DNA from: Porphyrobacter sp.
GTDB lineage: Bacteria > Pseudomonadota > Alphaproteobacteria > Sphingomonadales > Sphingomonadaceae
Length of the DNA stretch: 16,378 bases
NCBI GenBank assembly: GCA_014359685.1
Contig: JACIYY010000299.1
Span: forward strand, 1-16,378
Reading direction: 5' to 3'
Part shown: positions 10,530 to 16,378 of the stretch, piece by piece
Layout: each line of letters begins with the position of its first letter
Position numbering within the stretch: position 1 is the stretch's first letter
Translations under genes and position numbers: made by a program
Notes under the pieces: generated by a model
Databases searched by the model: none
What the model was told of the DNA's origin: nothing
What the model saw: the letters and a program-made list of their open reading frames with translations, nothing else

Positions 10530-11126
10530 CTAGTCCGTCCAGCCTTGGGCGATGGTCAGCGTGGCGTCATCCCAGCGCGGAACCGCCGCCGGGATCATCG
10601 GCACCAGGAAACGCCCGCCGCCCGGCCGTTCGATCTCGACCAGGTCGCCGGCACCGTAATTGGCCACCGCCACGACCACGCCCAGCGGCTCGCCGCTGTC
10701 GGAGCAGGCGGCAAGGCCCATGAGGTCGACATGGTAATATTCGCCCTCGCCCAGCGGCGGCAGCGCCGAGCGCGGGACCGTCAGCGCGGTGCCGCGCAGC
10801 GCCTCGGCCGCATTGCGGTCGGCCACTTCGCGAAAGGCGACGATGGCCCCGCCCTTGCCGTCGTCGCGCAGCGTGGCGAGTGTCAGCCGGCCGCCGTTGA
10901 AGCTGCGGTGCCGGGCCAGCGAGGCGATCCCCTCCTCCCCGAACAGCTTGAGGCGCACCTCGCCCGAGAGGCCGTGCGCGCCGGCGATGGCGGCGAGCGT
11001 GACCGGCCGATCGGCCGGAGAAGCGGCCTGCGGGAGAGGCGAAGCAGGGGCCCGGGCATCGGCCGCGCCCGTTCTGCCCGGCGCCCTTGCCGCCCCCCTC
11101 TCCTGATGGGGAGAGGGCGCGGGCAT
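10530..11126 (-). CDS. rimM: Ribosome maturation factor RimM, with an unusual N-terminal extension
   Basis: RimM binds S19 and helps mature the head of the 30S subunit. The conserved N-terminal beta-barrel domain starts at about residue 40 (RPVTLAAIAGAHGLSGEVRL) and the PRC-barrel domain follows (GEYYHVDLMGLAACSDSGEPLG, split near 125-147; FLVPMIPAAVPRWD). At 198 residues it is some 30-40 longer than usual. The extra residues 1-40 are low-complexity (Ala, Pro, Arg, Gly) and encoded by a hairpin-rich segment. The only in-frame start before the conserved domain is the ATG at 11124-11126, which shares its A with the rpsP stop (TGATG on the coding strand), so translation is coupled to rpsP. I see no ATG, GTG or TTG between residues 2 and 42. 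The core domain looks intact and functional. Confidence 0.93.
   Translation of the reverse strand: MPAPSPHQERGAARAPGRTGAADARAPASPLPQAASPADRPVTLAAIAGAHGLSGEVRLKLFGEEGIASLARHRSFNGGRLTLATLRDDGKGGAIVAFREVADRNAAEALRGTALTVPRSALPPLGEGEYYHVDLMGLAACSDSGEPLGVVVAVANYGAGDLVEIERPGGGRFLVPMIPAAVPRWDDATLTIAQGWTD
11029..11117. repeat. REP-like nested inverted repeats inside the 5' end of rimM
   Basis: The segment holds three inverted repeats: GGAGAGG (11033-11039) with CCTCTCC (11097-11103); CCGGGCA (11052-11058) with TGCCCGG (11075-11081); and CCCTCTCC (11096-11103) with GGAGAGGG (11110-11117), the last a perfect 8-base-pair stem with a 6-base loop. CCTCTCC/GGAGAGG stems resemble dispersed intergenic repeats that I recall from many GC-rich proteobacteria. 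Here the element lies between the rpsP stop and the conserved rimM coding sequence and is translated. Copy number in the genome is unknown. Confidence 0.5.
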
Positions 11127-11602
11127 CAGCCTTCGGACTTCTCTTCGACGGCCGCATCGACCACCGCATCGCCGCCCTCGACCGGCTCGTCGCTGCTGGC
11201 CTCGTCCGGCGCGGCAGCGGCTTGGCTAGCGGCGGCCTTGGCGGCTTCCTCTGCCTCGGCGGCTTCGGCGGCCTTGGTGGCGCGCTCCTCGGCCCGTTCC
11301 CGGGCCTTCTCGCCCGGCTCGGCCTTGTTGGGGTTGAGCCTCGCTGCGCGCTCCTTGATGCCGGCGGCGTCGAGGAAGCGGAGCACCCGGTCGGTCGGTT
11401 GCGCGCCGACGCCCAGCCAATAACGCGCGCGATCCTCGTTCAGCCTGACCCGGCGCTCGTCATCCTTGGCGAGCAGCGGATTGTAGGTGCCGATCTGCTC
11501 CAGATATTTGCCATCGCGCGAGGCGCGGCTGTCGGCCACCACGATGCGGTAATAGGGACGCCGCTTGGCGCCACCGCGCGAAAGCCTGATTGCAACTGCC
11601 AT
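11126..11602 (-). CDS. rpsP: Small ribosomal subunit protein S16 (bS16), long C-terminal tail
   Basis: The first 80 or so residues are canonical S16: [42 protein letters not shown] and the [20 protein letters not shown] segment, a 30S assembly and core protein. The protein continues to 158 residues with a low-complexity tail of Ala and Glu (about 93-158), while E. coli S16 has 82. Alphaproteobacterial S16 proteins often carry such tails, so this is family-typical in kind. The ATG at 11600-11602 has an AAGGTAG site upstream. The gene begins 34 bases after the ffh stop and its stop overlaps the rimM start by one base. Confidence 0.96.
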   Translation of the reverse strand: MAVAIRLSRGGAKRRPYYRIVVADSRASRDGKYLEQIGTYNPLLAKDDERRVRLNEDRARYWLGVGAQPTDRVLRFLDAAGIKERAARLNPNKAEPGEKARERAEERATKAAEAAEAEEAAKAAASQAAAAPDEASSDEPVEGGDAVVDAAVEEKSEG

Positions 11603-11636
11603 GGTTCTACCTTTCCGATCCTAAGTCTTTTGCGAT

Positions 11637-13103
11637 TCACCGTTTCTTCAGCAGGTTGGCGAGGTCCGGCGGGAGCCCGCCGCCGCCGAGGCCGGGCATC
11701 CCGCCCTTGGGGCCGCCGGGACCGCCGAGACCGGGCATGGCGGCATCGAGGCCGCCCTTGCCGAATAGCGCACCCAAGCCCTTCAGACCGCCCATCTTGC
11801 GGATCTGCTTCATCGCCCGGCCCATTTCCTGATGCATCTTCAACAGCTTGTTGACGTCCTGCACGCTGGTCCCGCTGCCCGCCGCGACGCGCTTCTTGCG
11901 CCTTGCGTTGAGCAGTTCGGGCCTCGCCCGCTCGCCTGCCGTCATCGAGCCGATGATCGCGTCCATATGGACCAGCACCTTGTCGTCCATGCCGCTGGCG
12001 GCCATCGCCTGCTTGGCCTTCTTCATGCCCGGCATCATGCCTGCCAGCAGCCCCAGCCCGCCCATCTTCTGCATCTGCGACAGCTGAGAGCGCAGGTCGT
12101 TCATGTCGAACTTGCCCTGCATCATCCGCTCGGCAAGCCTGTCGGCGTCTTCCTTCTCGATCGCCTGCGCGGCGCGCTCGACCAGGCTGACGACATCGCC
12201 CATGCCCAGGATGCGGCCGGCGACGCGGCCGGGATGGAACGGCTCGATCGCGTCGAGCTTCTCGCCGGTGCCGGCGAACTTGATCGGCTTGCCGGTGACC
12301 GCCCGCATCGACAGCGCCGCGCCGCCGCGCGCATCGCCGTCCATCCGGGTCAGCACCACGCCGGTCAGCGGCACCTCGCCCGAAAAGCTCTGCGCGACAT
12401 TGACCGCGTCCTGCCCGGTCAGCGCATCGACCACCAGCAGCACTTCGGTGGGGGTCGAGACGGCGGCCACGACCTTCATCTCGGCCATCAGCGCCTCGTC
12501 GACATGGAGCCGGCCGGCGGTGTCTAGCAACAGCACGTCGACCGCCTGCAGACGCGCCGATTCGAGCGCCCGGCGGGCGATGTCGACCGGCTGCTGACCG
12601 GGCACGATCGGCAGCGTGGCGACGCCGGCCTGCTCGCCCAGCACCTTCAGCTGGTCCTGCGCGGCCGGGCGGTTGACGTCGAGCGAGGCCATCATCGCCT
12701 TCTTGCCCTGCGTCTCGCGCAGCAGCCGGGCGATCTTGGCGGTGGTGGTGGTCTTGCCCGAGCCTTGCAGGCCGACCATCATGATGACCACCGGCGGGCG
12801 GGCATCGAGCATCAGCGGGGCGGCCTCGCCGCCATCCTCCCCGCCCAGCATCGCCACCAGCTCGTCATTGACGATCTTGACCACCTGCTGGCCGGGCGTG
12901 ACCGACCGCAGCACCTGCTGGCCGACCGCCTTTTCGGTGACCCTGGCGATGAAGTCGCGCGCCACCGGCAGCGCCACGTCGGCTTCGAGCAGCGCGATGC
13001 GGACCTCGCGCATCGCCTCGCGCACATCGGCTTCGTTGAGGGCGCCGCGGCCGCGCAGGCGGTCGAATACGCCGTTCAGGCGATCGGACAGCGTGTCGAA
13101 CAT
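11637..13103 (-). CDS. ffh: Signal recognition particle GTPase Ffh (SRP54)
   Basis: Ffh binds 4.5S RNA and signal sequences and delivers nascent membrane proteins to FtsY. The 488-residue product has an N domain (MFDTLSDRLNGVFDRLRGRG), a G domain with P-loop GLQGSGKTTTTAKIA (111-125), DVNRPAAQDQL, DTAGRLHVD and TRMDGDARGG, and a Met-rich M domain (LGLLAGMMPGMKKAKQAM; GSGTSVQDVNKLL) ending in a Gly/Pro/Leu tail. The start is the ATG at 13101-13103, with GAGGAG a few bases upstream. The frame is open for 37 more codons, but these run through a terminator hairpin and lack family similarity. It heads the operon with rpsP, rimM and a receiver protein. Only about 35 bases separate it from an intrinsic terminator, leaving little room for its own promoter. 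Confidence 0.97.
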   Translation of the reverse strand: MFDTLSDRLNGVFDRLRGRGALNEADVREAMREVRIALLEADVALPVARDFIARVTEKAVGQQVLRSVTPGQQVVKIVNDELVAMLGGEDGGEAAPLMLDARPPVVIMMVGLQGSGKTTTTAKIARLLRETQGKKAMMASLDVNRPAAQDQLKVLGEQAGVATLPIVPGQQPVDIARRALESARLQAVDVLLLDTAGRLHVDEALMAEMKVVAAVSTPTEVLLVVDALTGQDAVNVAQSFSGEVPLTGVVLTRMDGDARGGAALSMRAVTGKPIKFAGTGEKLDAIEPFHPGRVAGRILGMGDVVSLVERAAQAIEKEDADRLAERMMQGKFDMNDLRSQLSQMQKMGGLGLLAGMMPGMKKAKQAMAASGMDDKVLVHMDAIIGSMTAGERARPELLNARRKKRVAAGSGTSVQDVNKLLKMHQEMGRAMKQIRKMGGLKGLGALFGKGGLDAAMPGLGGPGGPKGGMPGLGGGGLPPDLANLLKKR

Positions 13104-13117
13104 GGTCCACTCCTCAC

Positions 13118-13131
13118 CGGGCCAACGCCCG
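13118..13131 (-). promoter_or_regulatory. Hairpin next to the ffh ribosome binding site
   Basis: On the coding strand CGGGC-GTTG-GCCCG forms a 5-base-pair stem with a 4-base loop, ending just before the GAGGAG site of ffh. With the terminator directly upstream it makes up a structured leader. A role in controlling ffh is possible but unproven. Confidence 0.3.
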
Positions 13132-13138
13132 AAACGGC

Positions 13139-13173
13139 AAAAACGCCGGCGGACGAATACTCGTCGGCCAGCG
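13139..13173 (-). terminator. Intrinsic (Rho-independent) terminator after tRNA-Ala
   Basis: On the minus strand CGCTGGC-C-GACGA pairs with TCGTC-C-GCCGGCG around a 4-base GTAT loop: 12 pairs, one of them G:U, plus one C:C mismatch, followed directly by TTTTT. It is the clearest terminator in the window. It lies 62 bases after the tRNA 3' end and 35 bases before the ffh ATG, so it ends the tRNA transcript and may also control read-through into ffh. Confidence 0.8.
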
Positions 13174-13176
13174 TTG

Positions 13177-13197
13177 CGGACCCCGGTGCAGGGTCCG
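13177..13197 (-). repeat. Perfect 7-base-pair hairpin between tRNA-Ala and the terminator
   Basis: CGGACCC (13177-13183) and GGGTCCG (13191-13197) pair around a 7-base loop. No T-run follows immediately. It could protect the tRNA precursor's 3' trailer or be a second structured element in the ffh leader. Confidence 0.4.
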
Positions 13198-13235
13198 GCT
13201 TTGATCGTGTCCATCCGGCCGGCCTGCGGCGAGGA

Positions 13236-13311
<76 letters not shown>

Positions 13312-13376
13312 GAAGCCTTCGATCCGCGCCCTGGGAGGCGCGGCTGTCCCCGCCGCGACCGGCCGGGAGCGCCGCC

Positions 13377-13404
13377 CTTTATGGGCGATCCCGGCAAACC
13401 GCAA
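13377..13404 (-). promoter_or_regulatory. Candidate promoter for tRNA-Ala
   Basis: On the minus strand TTGCGG (13404 to 13399) and ATAAAG (13382 to 13377) are separated by 16 bases. They are followed by a very GC-rich stretch, as in stringently controlled stable-RNA promoters, and lie about 65 bases before the tRNA. The match to a sigma-70 promoter is only partial, and the -10 sits within a small GCCC/GGGC palindrome. Confidence 0.3.
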
Positions 13405-13467
13405 GGGGGCAAATCCGCAGGCCCACCGGCACCAGGCCGGCGGCATCGGGCCGGCAGCCCGCGAGGG

Positions 13468-13800
13468 TCAGATATCCTCGTCCTCGTCATCCTTTGCGCC
13501 GGGCACGCCCAGATCATCGTCGCCGCCCAGATCGACATCGTTGTCGGGCGAATCCTCGTCCACGTCGATGTCCAGATCCTCCTCATCGGCGAGATCGGCG
13601 TCCTCGGTTTCCGGCTCCTCCTTCTCGGTCTTCTTCTTCTCTTCCTCGTAGGGGATCGGCTGCTTCGACTTCAGCACCGGTTCCGGATACCATTCGTTGG
13701 CGCATTCGATGCACACGACCGGGCTATCGGTACCCAGATCGTAGAAGCGCTCGCCGCATTTGGGGCAGGTGCGCTTGGAGCCCCATTCAGGCTTGACCAT
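13468..13800 (-). CDS. FYDLN acid domain protein (TIGR02300 family)
   Basis: The 110-residue protein matches a conserved alphaproteobacterial family of unknown function. A zinc ribbon covers the N-terminal third: C12-x2-C15 in TCPKCGERFYDLG, which contains the FYDL signature, and C30-x2-C33 in VVCIEC. The rest, from about residue 52, is a strongly acidic Asp/Glu tail (KKKTEKEEPETEDADLADEE and onward). The ATG at 13798-13800 has an AGAGGAC site upstream; longer frames upstream are not family-like. It is divergent from aroA and transcribed toward tRNA-Ala, 156 bases away. The ribbon plus acidic tail suggests binding to a nucleic-acid-binding or basic partner, but no function is established to my knowledge. 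Confidence 0.9.
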   Translation of the reverse strand: MVKPEWGSKRTCPKCGERFYDLGTDSPVVCIECANEWYPEPVLKSKQPIPYEEEKKKTEKEEPETEDADLADEEDLDIDVDEDSPDNDVDLGGDDDLGVPGAKDDEDEDI

Positions 13801-14098
13801 GGAAGTGTCCTCTTGTGCCCCTCGCTCACGGCGGTGCGGGGCGGGTCCAGTGTTGACGGCTTGATGGAAGCGGCCCTGCTGCAATTCAAGTCGCGTCTGC
13901 GTCGAGAGGGTCGCGTGCGGGGGCCGGGAATCCAGAGCGGCGCGCCTTGCCACAGCCCCCTGCCGCTGTCAAAAGCCCGCCCCGATCCGTCCCCCCGATC
14001 CACCCTCTGCCCCAGCGAGACCGCCCCTGCCCCCCGCCCGCCCCGCCCCGCGCTCGCGCCGATTCGCCCCCGCCGGGCCGCTGACCGGGCGCATCCGC
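13801..14098. other. Divergent intergenic region between the FYDLN gene and aroA
   Basis: This 298-base region is C-rich on the plus strand, including runs of six C near 13991-13996 and 14030-14035. The aroA frame is open from 13865 and its last 20-25 codons (about 14027-14098) encode family-like AroA sequence, so the true gene start is probably inside. I see no clear promoter motif and no convincing extra gene. Confidence 0.5.
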
Positions 14099-15415
14099 GT
14101 GCCGGGCGACAAGTCGATCAGCCATCGTTCGCTGATGCTGGGGGCGCTGGCGGTAGGGGAGACCCGCGTGACCGGGCTGCTGGAGGGGGAGGACGTGCTC
14201 GCCACCGCCGCCGCGCTGCGGGCGATGGGCGCGACGATTGAGCGGGACACGTCCGGCGATGGCGGGGCCGAATGGCGCATCCACGGTGTCGGCGTCGGCG
14301 GGCTGCTGCAACCGGCGGGCGCGCTGGAGATGGGCAATTCGGGCACCTCTGCCCGGCTGCTGATGGGGCTGGTCGCCAGCCACCCGATAACCTGCGCGTT
14401 CACCGGCGACGCCAGCCTGTCGCGCCGTCCGATGGGCCGCGTGATCGAGCCACTGTCGCTGATGGGGGCGGATTTCACCGCCTCGCCCGGTGCGAACGGG
14501 GCCGCCACGCTGCCGCTGATGGAGCGCGGCCTCAACCCCGCCGTGCCGATCGCCTACCGCTTGCCGGTGGCATCGGCGCAGGTGAAGAGCGCGCTGCTGC
14601 TGGCCGCGCTCAACACGGCCGGCATCACCCGCGTGATCGAGCCGGTGCCGACCCGCGATCATTCCGAACGGATGCTGCGCGGGTTCGGCGCCGATCTGTG
14701 GATCGAGGAGCAGAAGGGCGAGCGCGTGATCGCGCTGCGCGGCGAGGCCGAGCTGCGGCCGCAGACGATCGTGGTGCCGGGCGACCCGTCCTCCGCCGCC
14801 TTCTTCGTCGTCGCCGCCCTGCTGGTGCCGGGAAGCGATCTGGTAATCGAGAATGTCGGCCTCAACCCGACCCGCGCGGCGCTGTTCACCGTGCTGCGCC
14901 AGATGGGCGGCAGCATCGAGGAGCTGGACCCGCGCGAGGTCGGCGGGGAGCCGGTCGCCGACCTGCGGGTCCGCCATGGCGCGCTGGAGGGGATCACGGT
15001 CGATCCCGCGCTGGCCCCGGCGATGATCGATGAGTTCCCGGTGCTGTTCGTCGCCGCCGCCCTGGCGCGCGGCCGCACCGTCACCAGCGGTTTGGAGGAG
15101 CTGCGGGTCAAGGAATCCGACCGCCTCGCCGCCATGGCCGCCGCGCTGCGGCTGGCCGGCGCGCGGGTCGAGGAGCGTGCCGACGGGCTGGCGATCGAGG
15201 GCACCGGCGGCGATCCGCTGCCCGGCACCCCGTCCGGAGCCGAAGTCGCCACCCGGCTCGACCACCGCATCGCCATGAGCATGGCGGTCGCCGGCCTCGC
15301 CAGCCACGCCGGGGTGACAATCGACGATGCGACCCCGATCGCCACCAGCTTCCCGGCCTTCGAGGCGCTGCTCGATGCAGCCGGCGGAGCGGACGCCGGA
15401 GCCAGGAGGCCATGA
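14099..15415 (+). CDS. aroA: 3-phosphoshikimate 1-carboxyvinyltransferase (EPSP synthase), class II-like
   Basis: AroA joins PEP to shikimate-3-phosphate, the sixth step of the shikimate pathway. Motifs in order: PGDKSISHRS (residues 2-11), GNSGTSARL, GDASLSRRPMGRV, SAQVKSALLLAALN, RDHSERML, DEFPVLFVAAA and LRVKESDR, with the two-domain repeat complete. RRPMGRV and the wider context resemble class II (CP4-type) enzymes, but Gly occupies the position of CP4 Ala100 / E. coli Gly96. The start is doubtful. GTG at 14099 is the first ATG/GTG/TTG after the in-frame stop at 13862, yet RRFAPAGPLTGRIR just upstream is in frame and typical of the family. CTG at 14027 would give a normal N-terminus. An indel in the C-runs is another possibility. 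The stop overlaps the next gene by 4 bases. Confidence 0.93.
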   Translation: MPGDKSISHRSLMLGALAVGETRVTGLLEGEDVLATAAALRAMGATIERDTSGDGGAEWRIHGVGVGGLLQPAGALEMGNSGTSARLLMGLVASHPITCAFTGDASLSRRPMGRVIEPLSLMGADFTASPGANGAATLPLMERGLNPAVPIAYRLPVASAQVKSALLLAALNTAGITRVIEPVPTRDHSERMLRGFGADLWIEEQKGERVIALRGEAELRPQTIVVPGDPSSAAFFVVAALLVPGSDLVIENVGLNPTRAALFTVLRQMGGSIEELDPREVGGEPVADLRVRHGALEGITVDPALAPAMIDEFPVLFVAAALARGRTVTSGLEELRVKESDRLAAMAAALRLAGARVEERADGLAIEGTGGDPLPGTPSGAEVATRLDHRIAMSMAVAGLASHAGVTIDDATPIATSFPAFEALLDAAGGADAGARRP

Positions 15416-15684
15416 CCCCGCTTCTCACCGACGTTGTCGGGCTGGCGGGCAGCGCGCTGTTCATCGCCGCCTTCGCCTACGCCAATCTCGCGCCGACGCT
15501 CGACAAGGTGTGGTTCAACCTCGCCAATCTCGCCGGAGCGGTGCTGCTGCTGGTTTCGCTGTCGGTGCATTTCAACCTCGCCGCCTTCGTGCTGGAAGCC
15601 GCCTGGGGCGTGATCGCGGCGGCCGGGCTGGTGCTGGCGCTGCGGACCCGCTGGCGGACCCGGCAGGCGGCCGGGCGGCGGTGA
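15412..15684 (+). CDS. CBU_0592-like small membrane protein
   Basis: The 90-residue protein has three predicted membrane helices (about 7-25, 36-52 and 56-76) and a short basic tail (RTRWRTRQAAGRR), which should face the cytoplasm. LDKVWFNLANLAGA in the middle and the overall pattern fit the small CBU_0592-like membrane family, whose function is unknown. The ATG overlaps the aroA stop (ATGA), and its own stop overlaps the cmk start (GTGA), so the three genes are translationally coupled. Its conserved position between aroA and cmk in relatives is from memory and not checked here. Confidence 0.82.
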   Translation: MTPLLTDVVGLAGSALFIAAFAYANLAPTLDKVWFNLANLAGAVLLLVSLSVHFNLAAFVLEAAWGVIAAAGLVLALRTRWRTRQAAGRR

Positions 15685-16316
15685 GCGCCCCCGTCATCGT
15701 CGCGGTCGACGGGCCGACCGCCAGCGGCAAGGGCACCATCGCGCAGGCGCTGGCCGCGCATTTCGGGCTGCCGCACCTCGATACCGGCCTGCTCTATCGC
15801 GCGGTCGGGCGGCAGGTGGCGCTGGCCGGCGGCAACCCGGACGATCCCGCCGATGCGCTGGCAGGTACTGCCTTTGCCGATCCGCTGCTCGCCGACCCGG
15901 TGCTGCGCGACGAGGCGACCGGTGGGCTCGCCAGCCGGGTCTCGGTTCACCCCGCGGTGCGCGCGGCACTGTTCGATCGGCAGCGTGCCTTCGCCCTCCA
16001 GCCCGGCGGCGCGGTGCTGGACGGGCGCGACATCGGCACGGTGATCGCGCCGGAGGCAGCGGCCAAGCTGTTCGTCACCGCCAGCATCGCGGCCCGCGCG
16101 CTGCGCCGCTGGAAGGAGATGGCCGCGCGCGGCGATGCCCGCACGCTGGCGCAGGTGGAGGCCGACCTTGCGCTGCGCGACAAGCGCGACCGCTCCCGCG
16201 CCCATTCGCCGCTGCTGGCTGCGCCCGATGCGATCGTGCTCGACACCTCGGAGCTGGACCGCGACGCCGCCATCGCCGCCGCCATCGCAGCGGTGGAGGA
16301 GCGGCTGCGCGGCTGA
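15681..16316 (+). CDS. cmk: Cytidylate kinase (CMP/dCMP kinase)
   Basis: Cmk transfers phosphate from ATP to CMP or dCMP in nucleotide recycling. The 211-residue protein starts at GTG 15681, inside the previous stop. It has the P-loop DGPTASGKGT (about 10-19), the nucleotide-monophosphate site LDTGLLYRAVG, the DGRDIGTVIAP motif, and the lid region RDKRDRSRAHSPL followed by DAIVLDTSEL. Length is usual for the family. The family's common LDTGAMYR reads LDTGLLYR here, a conservative change. In most alphaproteobacteria rpsA follows cmk; the window ends before that can be seen. Confidence 0.96.
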   Translation: MSAPVIVAVDGPTASGKGTIAQALAAHFGLPHLDTGLLYRAVGRQVALAGGNPDDPADALAGTAFADPLLADPVLRDEATGGLASRVSVHPAVRAALFDRQRAFALQPGGAVLDGRDIGTVIAPEAAAKLFVTASIAARALRRWKEMAARGDARTLAQVEADLALRDKRDRSRAHSPLLAAPDAIVLDTSELDRDAAIAAAIAAVEERLRG

Positions 16317-16378
16317 GGACCCTGCAAAAGCGCGTCTGAACCCATTTCAGGAACTACGCTCAGGACCCATTAAATTGC
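16317..16378. other. Right-edge sequence with a repeated motif, unassigned
   Basis: These 62 bases are AT-richer than the genes before them. They contain CTGAA-CCCAT-TTCAG (16336-16350), a short inverted repeat, and CCCATT occurs again at 16366-16371. It might be the leader of a gene beyond the window, such as rpsA, or the end of a mobile element. Nothing more can be supported. Confidence 0.2.

Noticed and set aside
13104..13214. A 37-residue N-terminal extension of Ffh
   Set aside because: The extra codons run through the terminator stem and lack family similarity. The ATG at 13101-13103 has a strong ribosome binding site and begins the canonical N domain.
13886..15307. A 473-codon frame antisense to aroA
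   Set aside because: It is a shadow of aroA, rich in Arg, Gly and Gln, with no family features.

Overview
The window is GC-rich chromosomal DNA from an alphaproteobacterium, most likely a member of the Sphingomonadales. The grounds are the style of the DnaE N-terminus, an alanine/glutamate-tailed S16, a FYDLN-type acidic zinc-ribbon protein, a TonB-dependent receptor typical of the group, and the aroA / CBU_0592-like / cmk gene order. The genus call is inference. No similarity search was run.

Layout. Positions 1-1384 look like an accessory patch of lower GC: a possible truncated reading frame, an intact IS5-family transposase, and about 340 bases without a convincing gene. Next, on the minus strand, come dnaE (replicative polymerase alpha subunit, 1385-4975) and, upstream of it, a small uncharacterised gene (5043-5318). 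On the plus strand are an antibiotic-biosynthesis-monooxygenase-fold protein (5548-5862), a TonB-dependent receptor (5969-8341) and a Tat-exported PhoD-type alkaline phosphatase (8375-10108). A good Pho-box-like 7-4-7 direct repeat sits at 5884-5901, just upstream of the receptor. A C6/G6 hairpin (5941-5960) covers the receptor's only obvious ribosome binding site. This block reads as a phosphate-starvation unit: PhoD would release phosphate from organophosphate esters outside the cytoplasm, and the receptor would import the substrate or product across the outer membrane.

Convergent to it on the minus strand is a translation/secretion operon, ffh - rpsP - rimM - single-domain response regulator (13103 down to 10134). 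trmD and rplS, which usually follow rimM, are absent and the response regulator takes their place. A repeat-like, hairpin-rich segment lies between the rpsP stop and the conserved start of RimM, and it is translated as an N-terminal extension of about 40 residues. Upstream of ffh are a strong intrinsic terminator, tRNA-Ala(GGC) with the G3:U70 identity pair, and the FYDLN protein gene.

On the plus strand at the right end, aroA (EPSP synthase), a small three-helix membrane protein and cmk (CMP kinase) form a tight operon with 4-base overlaps. The conserved N-terminus of AroA begins upstream of the first usable start codon. The last 62 bases are AT-richer and carry a short repeated motif.

The candidates most worth following are the Pho-box-controlled receptor/PhoD pair with its hairpin-masked start, the rebuilt 5' end of rimM together with the response regulator in a ribosome-biogenesis operon, and the terminator placed 35 bases before ffh.
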